Positions 53,955 to 63,492 of a DNA stretch of 64,000 nt are shown in pieces; position 1 is the first letter of the stretch; the number at the start of each line of letters is the position of its first letter. Location: contig JACKMU010000005.1 of the NCBI GenBank assembly GCA_024235215.1, positions 62,001 through 126,000 of the forward strand. The letters are read 5' to 3'. Under the pieces are notes generated by a model. That model saw nothing but the letters and a program-made list of their open reading frames with translations, was not told the DNA's origin and made no database searches. The stretch is from Chromatiaceae bacterium (GTDB lineage Bacteria > Pseudomonadota > Gammaproteobacteria > Chromatiales > Chromatiaceae). Position numbers and translations under genes: made by a program.

Positions 53955-54941
53955 TCAGATGACCACCGGATTGCGCACCAGGATCATCACGATCAGCAGA
54001 ATCAGCAGGCCGGCCCACAGGGAGAGATAAAAGGCTGTCGATTGCTTGGCCTGGGCGCGTTCGTACCAGGTGCGGGGCCTGACACCCCGTGTCAACAGCA
54101 CCAGCATGGCAGACAGCAGCACACAAATCACGTTCACTGCCAGCATCAGCGCTGCACCAGCGGCCAGTCCAGGCTGACCACTGCCGAGCAACAGACCGAC
54201 AGTCGCGGTTGGCGGCAACAGCGCCACTGCGACCATCACACCCACCAGGGTCGAGGAGAGGCCCGTGGTCAGCGATATGACCGCAGCCGCACCGGAGGCA
54301 AGCGCCAATGCCACATCGTCCAGTCCGACCGAAGTGCGCGACAGAATCTCCTGGCTGTCGAGGCTTACCGGCCAGATCATCCCGATCAACAACGCCAACA
54401 GGAAGGCGAGCGCAACGCCGGTGAAATTGGTCTTCAATGCGCTCCCCATGAGCGCCCGGTCCCCAAGTGATGCAGCAAAGGCGAGCGCGAGATTGGGACC
54501 CAGCAACGGAGCGATCACCATCGCGCCGATGATGGCGGCAAGATTGTCTGCGACCAGTCCGATGGATGCAACGATCGTGGAGAGCACGGTCAACTGCACA
54601 AAGGTGGCGTCGAGCCGAGCCCCTTTTTCGATCTCACAGTAGAGCTCCTCCCGGGTGGCTGAGACGCTACCCTTCTCATCCGCGTCATCCGCTGTCGGTT
54701 TCCGTGTGATCACCGCGTCCACAGGCAGGATGATGATGCGGGTATGCTCCTCAGCAGCGAGCAGGCTCTGCAATGCGTCCACCACCGCCTGACGTTTCTC
54801 ATCTTCGACCAGCATGCGGAAACTGCGGCGACCATCCTCTCTCTTCGACCCCAACCAGACGTCGGACACCTCGAAATGGATAGCTATCCCATCCAGGGCT
54901 TTCTCGTGTTTACTGTCGGTGATGATCTCGACGATGCGCAT
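53955..54941 (-). CDS. DUF389 membrane protein
   Basis: A 328-residue protein of the DUF389 (TIGR00341-like) family. A cytoplasmic N-terminal domain (1-125) is followed by several membrane helices containing IIGAMVIAPLLGPNLALAF, the family signature, and VGVMVAVALLPPTATVGLLL. Function unknown; transport has been suggested. Convergent with the MscS-like gene. Confidence 0.85.
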   Translation of the reverse strand: MRIVEIITDSKHEKALDGIAIHFEVSDVWLGSKREDGRRSFRMLVEDEKRQAVVDALQSLLAAEEHTRIIILPVDAVITRKPTADDADEKGSVSATREELYCEIEKGARLDATFVQLTVLSTIVASIGLVADNLAAIIGAMVIAPLLGPNLALAFAASLGDRALMGSALKTNFTGVALAFLLALLIGMIWPVSLDSQEILSRTSVGLDDVALALASGAAAVISLTTGLSSTLVGVMVAVALLPPTATVGLLLGSGQPGLAAGAALMLAVNVICVLLSAMLVLLTRGVRPRTWYERAQAKQSTAFYLSLWAGLLILLIVMILVRNPVVI

Positions 54942-55235
54942 GGTGCGCTAAACATAACCGGTCGCAATCGGTTTGAAAAGCAGTGCAGTACCGGCACACC
55001 ATGCCGGCCAGACTGATCCGGTCAAGCTTGGTATCGTTGAAAAATACTCTGTCAATCAAACCGCTGGTAGGGTGAATGCTTCGATCTGGCCGTGCGCGCA
55101 GCACGCAATGGGCCAGAAGTGCACTTCCCCAGACAGCCTTCTGGGGAGAGGCGCTCATGCCAACCGAGCTGTTGGCCCCGCGCAGCAGGCTACCCTGATC
55201 TCACGGGTTGTCCAACGCTCGGCATGCAGGATTAT

Positions 55236-55484
55236 TCAGCTTTCTTCCAGTTCCTGCAGGATCTTGTTCCCTTTCTCCTGCTGGATCCGGACAATATTGA
55301 GGTTCAAGCTCAGTTGCTCATGTTTGCGCTGATTTGTCTCTTGCTGCAATTTCTCTTCCAGTTTCGCCTCTTTTTGCTTGAGCTTTTGCAGCAACGCTTC
55401 CAACTCCTCGCGATGATCACGCTTTTTCGCCTTCTCTTCGTCCAACCAATTCGCGATCTTTTCCAACAACTTTTTACTTTTCAT
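55236..55484 (-). CDS. Small coiled-coil protein
   Basis: An 82-residue, lysine- and glutamate-rich protein predicted as one continuous coiled coil (ELEALLQKLKQKEAKLEEKL). No membrane segment or known motif. I start at ATG 55484, with GAGAGG at the right distance; the longer frame lacks a ribosome site. Function unknown. Confidence 0.65.
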   Translation of the reverse strand: MKSKKLLEKIANWLDEEKAKKRDHREELEALLQKLKQKEAKLEEKLQQETNQRKHEQLSLNLNIVRIQQEKGNKILQELEES

Positions 55485-55516
55485 CAATACCTCTCCAGTC
55501 AAAACAGCCAATCTCT

Positions 55517-55780
55517 TCAGGCGGCACTACCACACTCCTGACCAAGCCGTACCAATTCGTCATACGGCATCACATCCTGAATTGCCTGTACAACACCTGA
55601 TAGGCAGAAAAGAGACGCGACATCCGCCACTTCGCAGGTCAATGGAGGACCCTGCACAAAACCACTTCGGTAGATCAGTGATAATCCCATGGTTGGCTTG
55701 CAAACATCGGGACAAATTCCGTAAGAAGCACCAAAAGAAGGTGACCTGACCACAGCATCCGCAAAATAATAGGCGGACAA
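55517..55780 (-). CDS. Possible small hypothetical protein
   Basis: An 87-codon frame starting with TTG, or 57 codons from an internal ATG. No ribosome site or known motif; the C-terminal half (VVQAIQDVMPYDELVRLGQ) is protein-like. It sits just upstream of the coiled-coil gene on the same strand. It may be a real small gene or chance; the gap 55485-55995 otherwise holds only the upstream region of the second Pat-type gene. Confidence 0.25.
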   Translation of the reverse strand: MSAYYFADAVVRSPSFGASYGICPDVCKPTMGLSLIYRSGFVQGPPLTCEVADVASLFCLSGVVQAIQDVMPYDELVRLGQECGSAA

Positions 55781-55995
55781 ACCAGCATGTCAAATAACTT
55801 TAAAAATTTTTGTGGGATGGCAAGCTGGCAGCACCAATCATGTCACGAAGCCATTGCGCCTAGAAGATTCGCCACCCAGTGCACCCGTAATCTAGTATCA
55901 TCTTTCCACGCATGAAGGCAAATCTGTCAACGAATTCCGGTAAGTAACCGACAATTGGCGGTAGACAAACGCCAGTTGGAGTAAGAGGGATAAAG

Positions 55996-58725
55996 ATGTC
56001 CACCAGAAATCTCGACAAGCTGTTCGCTCCACAGTCGGTGGCCGTAATCGGTGCTTCCAACCGACCCAACGCCGTGGGTACCGTGGTCATGCGTAACCTG
56101 CTGCAGGGAGGCTTTCAGGGGCCGGTGATGCCGGTCAATCCAAAGCGCAAAGCAGTTGCCGGCGTACTTGCATACCCCGACGTCGCCTCGCTGCCGATCA
56201 CCCCGGAGATGGCGATCATCTGTACACCGCCACAGACGATTCCCATGCTGATAGACGATCTGGGTCTCAAGGGTACGCACGCGATCATCTGCCTCACGGC
56301 CGGTCTGGGTGGAGTGATCGATGAGCAGAGTGGGCGCAAAGTGATCGATCTCGTCGAGCAGAAGGCACGGGCGCTGGATATCCGCATCCTCGGCCCCAAC
56401 TGCGTTGGCGCACTGGTACCCGGAATCAAACTCAACGCGAGCTTTGCCCACTTACCGGCCAGACCGGGTAAGATCGCCTTTGTCTCGCAGTCTGGCGCGC
56501 TCTGCACCGCCGTGCTGGACTGGGCCCGCACACACAACGTCGGTTTCTCCCACTTCCTCTCCCTGGGTGACAAGATCGACATCGATTTCGCCGATGTGAT
56601 CGACTATCTTGGCAGCGAACCTGGTACGCGGGCGATTCTGCTCTACATCGAATCAGTGCGTAACGGACGCAAATTCATCTCCGCTGCGCGTTCGGCGTCG
56701 CGTAACAAACCGATCATCGTGATCAAATCAGGACGCGCCGCGGAAGGGGCGCGGGCCGCCGCCTCGCATACCGGTGCACTGGCCGGTATGGACGCGGTCT
56801 ACGATACGGTCATCCGGCGTGCCGGCATGCTGCGCGTCTGCAACATCGGTGAACTGTTCGCCGCGGTGGAGACGCTGGCCAGAGCCAAACCACTTACCGG
56901 AGAGTCACTGGCGATCATGACCAATGGTGGCGGCATCGGTGTCATGGCAGTCGATGATCTGATCGAGCTGGGCGGTAAACTGAGTGATCTGTCGGATCAG
57001 ACCATCACCGCGCTCGATACAGTGCTGCCGGTCAACTGGTCGCGTGCCAATCCGGTGGACATCATCGGTGATGCCCCGGGCGAACGCTATGCGGCGGCGG
57101 CAGAGATCCTGACCTCTGCAAGGGAGGTGGATGCGCTGCTGGCGATGCACGCGCCGGTGGCAACGGCCTCCCCCACCGATGCTGCAAGGGCGGTGATCAA
57201 TGCTGCCAGGAAGACCCGCTGCAACGTGCTGACCAGCTGGGTTGGTGGAGAGGCGGTGGAACCCGCCCGACAGATGTTCACGGCGGCGGGGATTCCCAGC
57301 TACGAGACACCCAACCATGCAGTCAGTGCCTTCATGCACATGGTCAACTACCGCCGAAATATGGAGATGCTGATGGAAACCCCCCCCTCCGCGCTGGAAG
57401 CGTTTGAGCCAGAGACGGAGCGGGCCAGGGCAATCATCTCCCAGGTTCTGACCCGGGCGAACCACATGATGACCGAGCCGGAAGCCAAGGCGATACTCAC
57501 CGCTTATGGCATCCCGACCGTTGAAACCTATATTGCCGAAGATCCGCAGCGTGCTGCGCAGCACGCCAGCAAGATCGGTTTTCCCGTGGTGATCAAGGTG
57601 CTGTCGACTGATATATCGCATAAATCCGACGTTGGCGGTGTGGCACTCAATCTCAAAACCCCGGAAGCGGTGCAGCAGTCGGCTGAAAACATGCTTGTGC
57701 GAATCGCTGAACTGCGTCCCGGTGCCAAAGTGCAGGGCTTTAGTGTTCAGGCAATGGCGAAACGTCCTGGCGCGCACGAAATCATCATCGGTGTATTCAC
57801 CGATGTGATTTTCGGACCGGTCATTCTATTCGGCCAGGGCGGTACCGAGGTCGAAGTGGTCAAGGACAGTGCGATGGCACTGCCGCCGCTCAATATGAAC
57901 CTGGCAAAAGATCTGGTTGGACGAACCCGCATCGCCAAGCTGCTGGCCGGATACCGCAACCGACCGGCTGTGGATATGGACCAGATCTATCTCACGTTGA
58001 TGAAAGTGTCGCAGATGGTGATCGACATTCCCGAGATTCTCGAGCTGGATATCAATCCACTCTGGTCAGACGAAAACGGCGTGCTGGCACTGGACGCTCG
58101 CATCAAAGTAGAGCCGAACGAGAACGGCGCCAGACAGCTGGCGATTCGTCCCTACCCCAAGCAGTTGGAAGAGCAGTTCGAAACCCACAGTGGCCGGCGG
58201 GTATTGTTGCGGCCGATACGCCCGGAAGACGAACCCAGACATCATGAATTCATCTCCCGTCTGACTCCGGAAGATATCCGCTTCCGCTTTTTTGGTTCGG
58301 TCAAAAGCCTGCCCCATACAGAGATGGCCAAACTGACACAGATCGACTACGACCGGCAGATGGCGTTCATCGCCACAGGTATGGACCAGGAGAACCTGCA
58401 TGAAACCCTGGGCGTGGTGCGCACCGCAACCGATGCCAACAACCATACCGCGGAGTACGCGGTGGTGGTGCGATCCGATCTGAAGGGTGAAGGGCTCGGC
58501 TGGAAATTGCTTGCCAAGATGATCGGTTACTGTCGCGCGCGCGGTACCCGGATGCTGGTGGGTGAGGTATTGGCAAACAACCGCAGGATGCTGAGCATAG
58601 TGGAAGAGATGGGATTCACCATCACGCCGCTCCCGAATGAAGAGAGTATCAAAAAGGTCTCTCTGGATTTAACCGGTGATCTGAACTTTCTATACTCACG
58701 AGGCAGTGATCATAGCTCCACCTGA
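55996..58725 (+). CDS. Second Pat-type NDP-forming acyl-CoA synthetase/GNAT protein
   Basis: A 909-residue paralogue of the protein at 39548-42283 with the same four-part layout: CoA-binding (VAVIGASNRPNAVG), ligase domains with ASHTGALAG (His258), ATP-grasp (VVIKVLSTDISHKSDVGG) and GNAT (GEGLGWKLLAKMIGYCRARG). The two differ at roughly half of the positions by eye, so the duplication is old or they arrived separately. No acetyl-CoA synthetase gene is adjacent to this copy. Role: acyl-CoA synthesis and/or lysine acetylation; target unknown. Confidence 0.85.
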   Translation: MSTRNLDKLFAPQSVAVIGASNRPNAVGTVVMRNLLQGGFQGPVMPVNPKRKAVAGVLAYPDVASLPITPEMAIICTPPQTIPMLIDDLGLKGTHAIICLTAGLGGVIDEQSGRKVIDLVEQKARALDIRILGPNCVGALVPGIKLNASFAHLPARPGKIAFVSQSGALCTAVLDWARTHNVGFSHFLSLGDKIDIDFADVIDYLGSEPGTRAILLYIESVRNGRKFISAARSASRNKPIIVIKSGRAAEGARAAASHTGALAGMDAVYDTVIRRAGMLRVCNIGELFAAVETLARAKPLTGESLAIMTNGGGIGVMAVDDLIELGGKLSDLSDQTITALDTVLPVNWSRANPVDIIGDAPGERYAAAAEILTSAREVDALLAMHAPVATASPTDAARAVINAARKTRCNVLTSWVGGEAVEPARQMFTAAGIPSYETPNHAVSAFMHMVNYRRNMEMLMETPPSALEAFEPETERARAIISQVLTRANHMMTEPEAKAILTAYGIPTVETYIAEDPQRAAQHASKIGFPVVIKVLSTDISHKSDVGGVALNLKTPEAVQQSAENMLVRIAELRPGAKVQGFSVQAMAKRPGAHEIIIGVFTDVIFGPVILFGQGGTEVEVVKDSAMALPPLNMNLAKDLVGRTRIAKLLAGYRNRPAVDMDQIYLTLMKVSQMVIDIPEILELDINPLWSDENGVLALDARIKVEPNENGARQLAIRPYPKQLEEQFETHSGRRVLLRPIRPEDEPRHHEFISRLTPEDIRFRFFGSVKSLPHTEMAKLTQIDYDRQMAFIATGMDQENLHETLGVVRTATDANNHTAEYAVVVRSDLKGEGLGWKLLAKMIGYCRARGTRMLVGEVLANNRRMLSIVEEMGFTITPLPNEESIKKVSLDLTGDLNFLYSRGSDHSST

Positions 58726-58732
58726 GTGTCTG

Positions 58733-58845
58733 CAGCGCTAGCGGTACGATTACCCACTGCTTCCCGAGGCCTTTATCTGTTTATCGCTGCCGGAATCTTT
58801 CACCTGTACCGGCTGCCGGTAGCGAATCGCCTCCTCGATCGCAGC
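58733..58845 (-). pseudogene. Duplicated 3' end of the serine hydrolase gene (left island repeat)
   Basis: On the minus strand this reads AAIEEAIRYRQPVQVKDSGS and on to a TAA stop, almost the same as the C-terminus of the gene at 63397 (AAIEEVIRSRQPVRVKDSGS). By hand alignment about 100 of 113 bases match 63380-63492, in the same orientation, including some 17 bases past the stop. The rest of the gene is missing. The open stretch continuing rightwards to 58923 on the plus strand ends in a protein-like tail (SHYHVSEEVLELIREKIR), perhaps another gene fragment. Marks the left edge of the island. Confidence 0.75.
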
Positions 58846-59061
58846 GCGGAGCAAGGACAAAAGTTTAGTCACTATCACGTATCGGAAGAGGTGTTGGAGT
58901 TGATACGCGAAAAAATCCGCTAGTGCACAATCTTAGGCGATAAACGTTTCCAGGTAGAGATCGAACATATGCGGGAAAAAAGGGTGATGAAACATGGACA
59001 CGGCGGGTACTGCAGGGGCCGACAGTTTAGCAGCATTGCAACTGTTCTGACCCTTGACCGC

Positions 59062-60048
59062 TTAACAGGCAACCACTCTGTTGCGGCCGCCATTCTTGGC
59101 CTCATATAGATTTTTGTCGCATGCCTTCATCCATTGCTTCCAGTCTTTCCCTGAACCTAGGCCTGCTATACCAATGCTAACCGTTACCGTACGATCCGGT
59201 ATCAGTGATAGATTTTCAACACCCCTTCTTAATTTTTCTGCGATGTCGATGCTTTTGGTTTCATCGGTATTATAGACAAGGATCAAAAATTCCTCTCCGC
59301 CGATCCTGAATACTTTATCACTGCTTCGAAAGAAATCTTTTAAGAACGCACCCAACTGCATGAGTACGTGATCACCAACATCATGGCCTAGTTCGTCATT
59401 GATCTGCTTGAAGTGATCGATATCCATGACGATGAGCGTGTACGCTGTATTTGTTCGACTGGTTTGATGAATCGCCTGTTCCAAAGAGTCTTGAAGCAGT
59501 AGTCTGTTATACAGACCGGTTAGTTTGTCTGTAATCGCCTGTTGGCCCAGTTCGTGATATTGCCTGGTTATGACATGCAGAAAAATTGTCGCATACGCAC
59601 TGACCAATATGAGCGTTACTGATAATCGGAAGGCTTCATGTGTCTCAAAAAGGTACCACGCCAGTGGAAGATTGATTAGTACATAGAAAATATTTGATAT
59701 CCATGCCTGGCGCTCGGACATTATAAAATAAAACAACAGTACCGTAGGATAGCACCAATAGGTGGCGCTTATGCCAACTGTACTCATCAAGTGGGCTACA
59801 TACAAAGTCGAAAAGGGGGTTAGCAAGAGAAATATATAGACGGAGTTATATGTTTTTCTGTGGCTGTGCCAGGCAGCAAAGAAAAGGCTCAGCGAGATAA
59901 TCATCGCGCCGACGCCAGTTTGTATGTTTTGATGACTCAGGTGATAAATTGAAAAAGGTAGTATCAGGCTTCCGGCTGTAACAGAGAGCCAGAATGTAGA
60001 TTTAAGCTGAAAGTCTATTTCATGCGGTGGTGTGGATGTATTCATCAT
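59062..60048 (-). CDS. Membrane-bound diguanylate cyclase (GGDEF)
   Basis: About 328 residues. Five or six N-terminal membrane helices (to about 165) precede a GGDEF domain. DKLTGLYNRLLLQD, DIDHFKQINDELGHDVGD and the active-site GGEEF are intact. RSSD five residues before GGEEF is the inhibitory c-di-GMP I-site. It should make c-di-GMP from GTP in response to a membrane or ligand signal. No clear ribosome site; ATG 60048 or 60045 is likely. Base composition is visibly more AT-rich than neighbouring core genes, in keeping with transfer. Confidence 0.85.
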   Translation of the reverse strand: MMNTSTPPHEIDFQLKSTFWLSVTAGSLILPFSIYHLSHQNIQTGVGAMIISLSLFFAAWHSHRKTYNSVYIFLLLTPFSTLYVAHLMSTVGISATYWCYPTVLLFYFIMSERQAWISNIFYVLINLPLAWYLFETHEAFRLSVTLILVSAYATIFLHVITRQYHELGQQAITDKLTGLYNRLLLQDSLEQAIHQTSRTNTAYTLIVMDIDHFKQINDELGHDVGDHVLMQLGAFLKDFFRSSDKVFRIGGEEFLILVYNTDETKSIDIAEKLRRGVENLSLIPDRTVTVSIGIAGLGSGKDWKQWMKACDKNLYEAKNGGRNRVVAC

Positions 60049-60139
60049 TTCGACATACAAATCAACCAATCACATGCCTGTCTACGCAGACACATACCCT
60101 GGTTCATCCCGGTTGTCAGTTTCTTGTTCCCATGCGACA

Positions 60140-60173
60140 GCGGGGGACTGTATCTCACTGATACAGCCCCCGC
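60140..60173. repeat. 14-bp stem with one bulge, upstream of the GGDEF gene
   Basis: GCGGGGG(A)CTGTATC pairs with GATACAGCCCCCGC around a TCACT loop. It lies about 90 bases upstream of the GGDEF start, in the gap 60070-60286 before the dead transposase. No T-run follows. It may be an end or remnant of a mobile element or a leader structure. Confidence 0.45.
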
Positions 60174-60286
60174 GATGCCCAGAAGGGTTATAACTCAATC
60201 TGGTATATGGGAGATCTGCATAAAGGTGGCGTATCCAATTGAGTTTAAGTTGCGAAACCGAAATCAATGCCAGGAGGTACGCCACC

Positions 60287-60945
60287 ATGATAGAGAATAG
60301 CGTTGTTCAGCCGGCAGGTCGAGGTGAGCGTGCCTATCCGCTGACGGAGCTGCCCAGGAAAAGAGCAAAATGGCTGATTTATCAAGCCTTGGAGACGGAG
60401 GTTCAGGTGTTGTTGGAGCAGTATTCCAACAACTGCACGAAGAACGACAGGGACAGTGACCTATCGATTGGTCTTGGTGCCGCAGTATGCGCGGAAAACG
60501 AAATCACCGGACCCGCTTTGCCCAGGCCGTATTTGCAGTGTGTCTCCAGCGGCGAGTAGGAAGCGGCTATGAATGTCTTGCTTGGCGACGACGCGGAAAG
60601 ATTGTCAGACAGCACCATCACCCACCAGAAGCAGGCCTGATCGAAAGAATACAGGGCCTGGAGTAGTTTCTGGACGAGGAACAGTGGGTTTAGGTGTGAG
60701 CGGACTGCGTCTCCAGCGGTCTGAGAGCCGAACAGGCGAAGCTATTCAGTGTGGTCGTCTTGGTCGAGGTGAAAAGCTCTTCCTGGCAATAGAAGCCGCT
60801 GTGCTGGTATCCACCTGCAGTTGTCGCAGGGTACTGCTGGATTTGAAGGAGCGCGGGGTGAAGTTAGCCGAGTTGGCCCTGCTAACGATGTCACGGGCTT
60901 CCGGGCAGCGCTGAAAGAACTGTACGGGGGAACCGAGGAATATTA
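60287..60945 (+). mobile_element. IS256-family (Mutator-type) transposase, decayed
   Basis: Begins with an intact start (CAGGAGG, ATG at 60287) and AYPLTELPRKRAKWLIYQALE, typical of IS256-family transposases. The frame is then lost by several indels and ends at 60559. Another frame from about 60740 reads GEKLFLAIEAA and RRVLLDLKERGVKLAELAL, the middle of the same transposase (around its catalytic core), after which it breaks again; the end is missing. Inactive remnant in the island. Confidence 0.75.
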
Positions 60946-61050
60946 ATTTTCCGTTCATGAGGATGAGAAATGCAGACCCGATTAAGAAGCTATTTATCGG
61001 GCCGATATAAAGACAGATTGTCCGCTCGCATTTAGTGGAGGAGATTCTCT

Positions 61051-62853
61051 ATGATCGGTAGTTACGGAAATGTTATTGCATCTCGAAAAGAGGGAATCGA
61101 GAAAAAGCGCGCGTATCTTGTAGGCGGCGGTATTGCGTCGCTGGCGGCGGCAGCGTACTTGCTAAGGGACGGCCATATGGCCGGCGAAAAGATCACAATT
61201 TTGGAACAACTCGATGTAAATGGCGGCAGTCTGGATGGCAGTGGGAATGCCATCGATGGCTACATTATGCGCGGTGGGCGGGAGATGGAGGCTCACTATG
61301 AGTGCACATGGGATCTTTTTTCGTTTATTCCGGATTTAATGCGCAAAGACCCTGATGAGCTGTTTTCGAGCCAGGAACCAGCGCTTGTTTCCAATCCAAA
61401 TCAGAGCGTTTTAAAGACGATTCGCGATATCAACCAATGGGATCCCAACGCTTCCAAATGCCGTCTTATGAGCAACTGCGGCAAGCCGGATCGGGACCCC
61501 TCATTAGGACTCTCCTTAAAGCATGTAGTGGAACTGACAAAGTTGACCCTGAAGACTGAAGAGGAACTGGGTGCAACAACAGTGGAAGAGTTCTTTTCAG
61601 ACTCTTACTTTAAGACCAATATGTGGTATTTCTGGACATCGATGTTTGCGATGGAAACATGGCATTCAGTAGTGGAGATGCGGCGCTACATGCTGCGCTT
61701 CATGCACTTGATGCCCACCATGAGCAAACTCGAAGATATTCTGTTTACCACCTATAACCAGTATGAGTCCATGGTTTTACCGCTGCAAACCTGGCTCAAG
61801 AACAACGGCGTTAACTTTGATTTGAAAACCCAGGTCACCGATCTGGATATTGAAATCGTAAACGGCGAAAAGATCGTGACCGCCATTCATCTTCTGCGCG
61901 GCGCTTCAGGCAACAGGGAAACTATTACCACGACGGTGGACGATCTGATATTCGTCACCAACGGTTCTATGACGGAAAACTCCACAACGGGTAATAATGA
62001 TGAGCCGGCTATTCTTAACAGTGAGGTCGGCGCTTGCTGGAATCTGTGGAACAAAATCGCTGCAAAAGACGCTGCTTTTGGCAAGCCGGAGGTTTTCTGC
62101 TCGCACATCGATAAAAGCAAATTTGTCTCCTTCACCATTACTGCAACCGATTCTCCAATAGCGGATTTGCTAAAGGAATTCACCGGCGTGGATCCCTATT
62201 CCCACAGGGCAGTGACCGGCGGCATCATGACGATCAAGGATTCCAGTTGGCTCATGAGTGTAACCTGCAACCGACAACCGCAGTACAGGAGTCAACCCGT
62301 CGGTGACTACCAGCCAAAACAGTTCAAGGAGCAGCCGGACAAAAATGTGCTGGCTATCTGGGCCTACGGTTTGTTTCCGGACAATATCGGTGACTTCGTG
62401 AAAAAGAGGATGGGAGATTGCACCGGTGAAGAACTGCTTACGGAACTACTCTGCCATTGGGGAGCCAAAGAGCAGATTCCCGCTATCATGAAGACGGTCA
62501 AGGTCATCCCTTGCATGATGCCATATATTACCAGCCAGTTTTTACCACGCGTCAAAGGTGACCGTCCGGAAGTAGTTCCTGAAGGTAGCAGGAATCTTGC
62601 ATTTTTAGGACAGTTCACCGAAATCCCGGATGATTGTGTATTCACCGTCGAATATTCGGTTCGCTCGGCAATTATGGCTGTTTACAAGCTACTCGGCATA
62701 ACGGATAAGACCCCGCCAGAAATTTACCCCTCCAAGGACGATGTGCATGTGGTCATAAAGGCGAGCGAAACGATGTACGGTGGTAACATCCCTGGAGAAC
62801 ACCTGCTGACCCACCTATTGCAAGGCACAAGCCTGCAAGGTTTGCTGAAATGA
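61051..62853 (+). CDS. ohyA: Oleate hydratase
   Basis: A 600-residue FAD enzyme of the myosin-cross-reactive-antigen family. AYLVGGGIASLAAAAYLLRD binds FAD; GGREMEAHYECTWDLFSFIP is the family hallmark, followed by FATMF-like text (FAMETWHSVVEMRRYMLRF). It adds water across the cis double bond of oleate to give 10-hydroxystearate, as detoxification or membrane-lipid modification. GGAGGAG precedes the ATG. It lies alone between two dead transposase genes inside the repeat-bounded island, so horizontal acquisition is likely. Confidence 0.92.
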   Translation: MIGSYGNVIASRKEGIEKKRAYLVGGGIASLAAAAYLLRDGHMAGEKITILEQLDVNGGSLDGSGNAIDGYIMRGGREMEAHYECTWDLFSFIPDLMRKDPDELFSSQEPALVSNPNQSVLKTIRDINQWDPNASKCRLMSNCGKPDRDPSLGLSLKHVVELTKLTLKTEEELGATTVEEFFSDSYFKTNMWYFWTSMFAMETWHSVVEMRRYMLRFMHLMPTMSKLEDILFTTYNQYESMVLPLQTWLKNNGVNFDLKTQVTDLDIEIVNGEKIVTAIHLLRGASGNRETITTTVDDLIFVTNGSMTENSTTGNNDEPAILNSEVGACWNLWNKIAAKDAAFGKPEVFCSHIDKSKFVSFTITATDSPIADLLKEFTGVDPYSHRAVTGGIMTIKDSSWLMSVTCNRQPQYRSQPVGDYQPKQFKEQPDKNVLAIWAYGLFPDNIGDFVKKRMGDCTGEELLTELLCHWGAKEQIPAIMKTVKVIPCMMPYITSQFLPRVKGDRPEVVPEGSRNLAFLGQFTEIPDDCVFTVEYSVRSAIMAVYKLLGITDKTPPEIYPSKDDVHVVIKASETMYGGNIPGEHLLTHLLQGTSLQGLLK

Positions 62854-62959
62854 GCTGTTCTGATAACGTGTAAAGATGCGCAGCAGGTCTTCCAGGAATC
62901 AGGAATTGCGGTGCCACTATACCACTTACACTATTTGTGAGGTTTGCCAGTCTCAGGAC

Positions 62960-63314
62960 ATGGCTCGACTTCCGGGATTCAGCGTTCCAGACTTCCCACA
63001 CCATGTGACTCAGCGTGGCAACAGGTCAGCGAGTGTTCATTGCAAACGATGACTACGCACTCTATAGGCATTGGTTATCGCAGTCGTGTAATTCAAATGG
63101 TGTAGCGGTCTGGTGGTATTGCTTGATGCCGAACCATGTTCATCTGATTCTCATGCCATCAGACGCTACAGGAATATCCCGGGCCGTCGGCGAAACACAT
63201 TGTCGTTACAGCGGGTACATCAATTCACGATTACGCGTAACTGGACACCTGTTTCAAGGGCGGTTTGGAAAAGTGGTCGGCCCGCCCCACCCAAGAATGA
63301 CAGTAAACAACTGA
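62960..63314 (+). pseudogene. RAYT (REP-associated tyrosine transposase), frameshifted and truncated
   Basis: ATG 62960 reads MARLPGFSVPDFPHHVTQRGNR, the common start of RAYT/IS200-like REP transposases (split to show the motif: LPGFSVPDFPHHVTQRGN). A one-base frameshift near 63020 then moves to QRVFIANDDYALYRHW, YCLMPNHVHLILMP (HxH motif of the Y1 nuclease) and GHLFQGRFG. After that the homology ends; about half the protein is missing. Non-functional. Confidence 0.8.
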
Positions 63315-63379
63315 AATTGATGTAAATGGTAAAGTGTCAAGGTAATCACGTAATATGACCGAAGCGTGAGTGACGACCG

Positions 63380-63492
63380 CAGCGCTTGCAGTACGATTAC
63401 TCGCTGCTTCCCGAAGCTTTTATCTCCTTATCACTGCCGGAATCTTTCACCCGTACCGGCTGCCGGCTGCGAATCACCTCCTCGATCGCAGC
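63380..63492 (-). repeat. Right island repeat (3' end of serine hydrolase gene)
   Basis: This segment matches 58733-58845 at about 100 of 113 bases and in the same orientation. It covers the last 32 codons of the hydrolase gene and about 17 bases after its TAA. The pair bounds the island 58846-63379. Confidence 0.75.

Noticed and set aside
58726..58923. A 65-codon plus-strand gene after the second Pat-type gene
   Set aside because: Its first half is the antisense of the duplicated hydrolase 3' end, so the frame is a mosaic of fragments.
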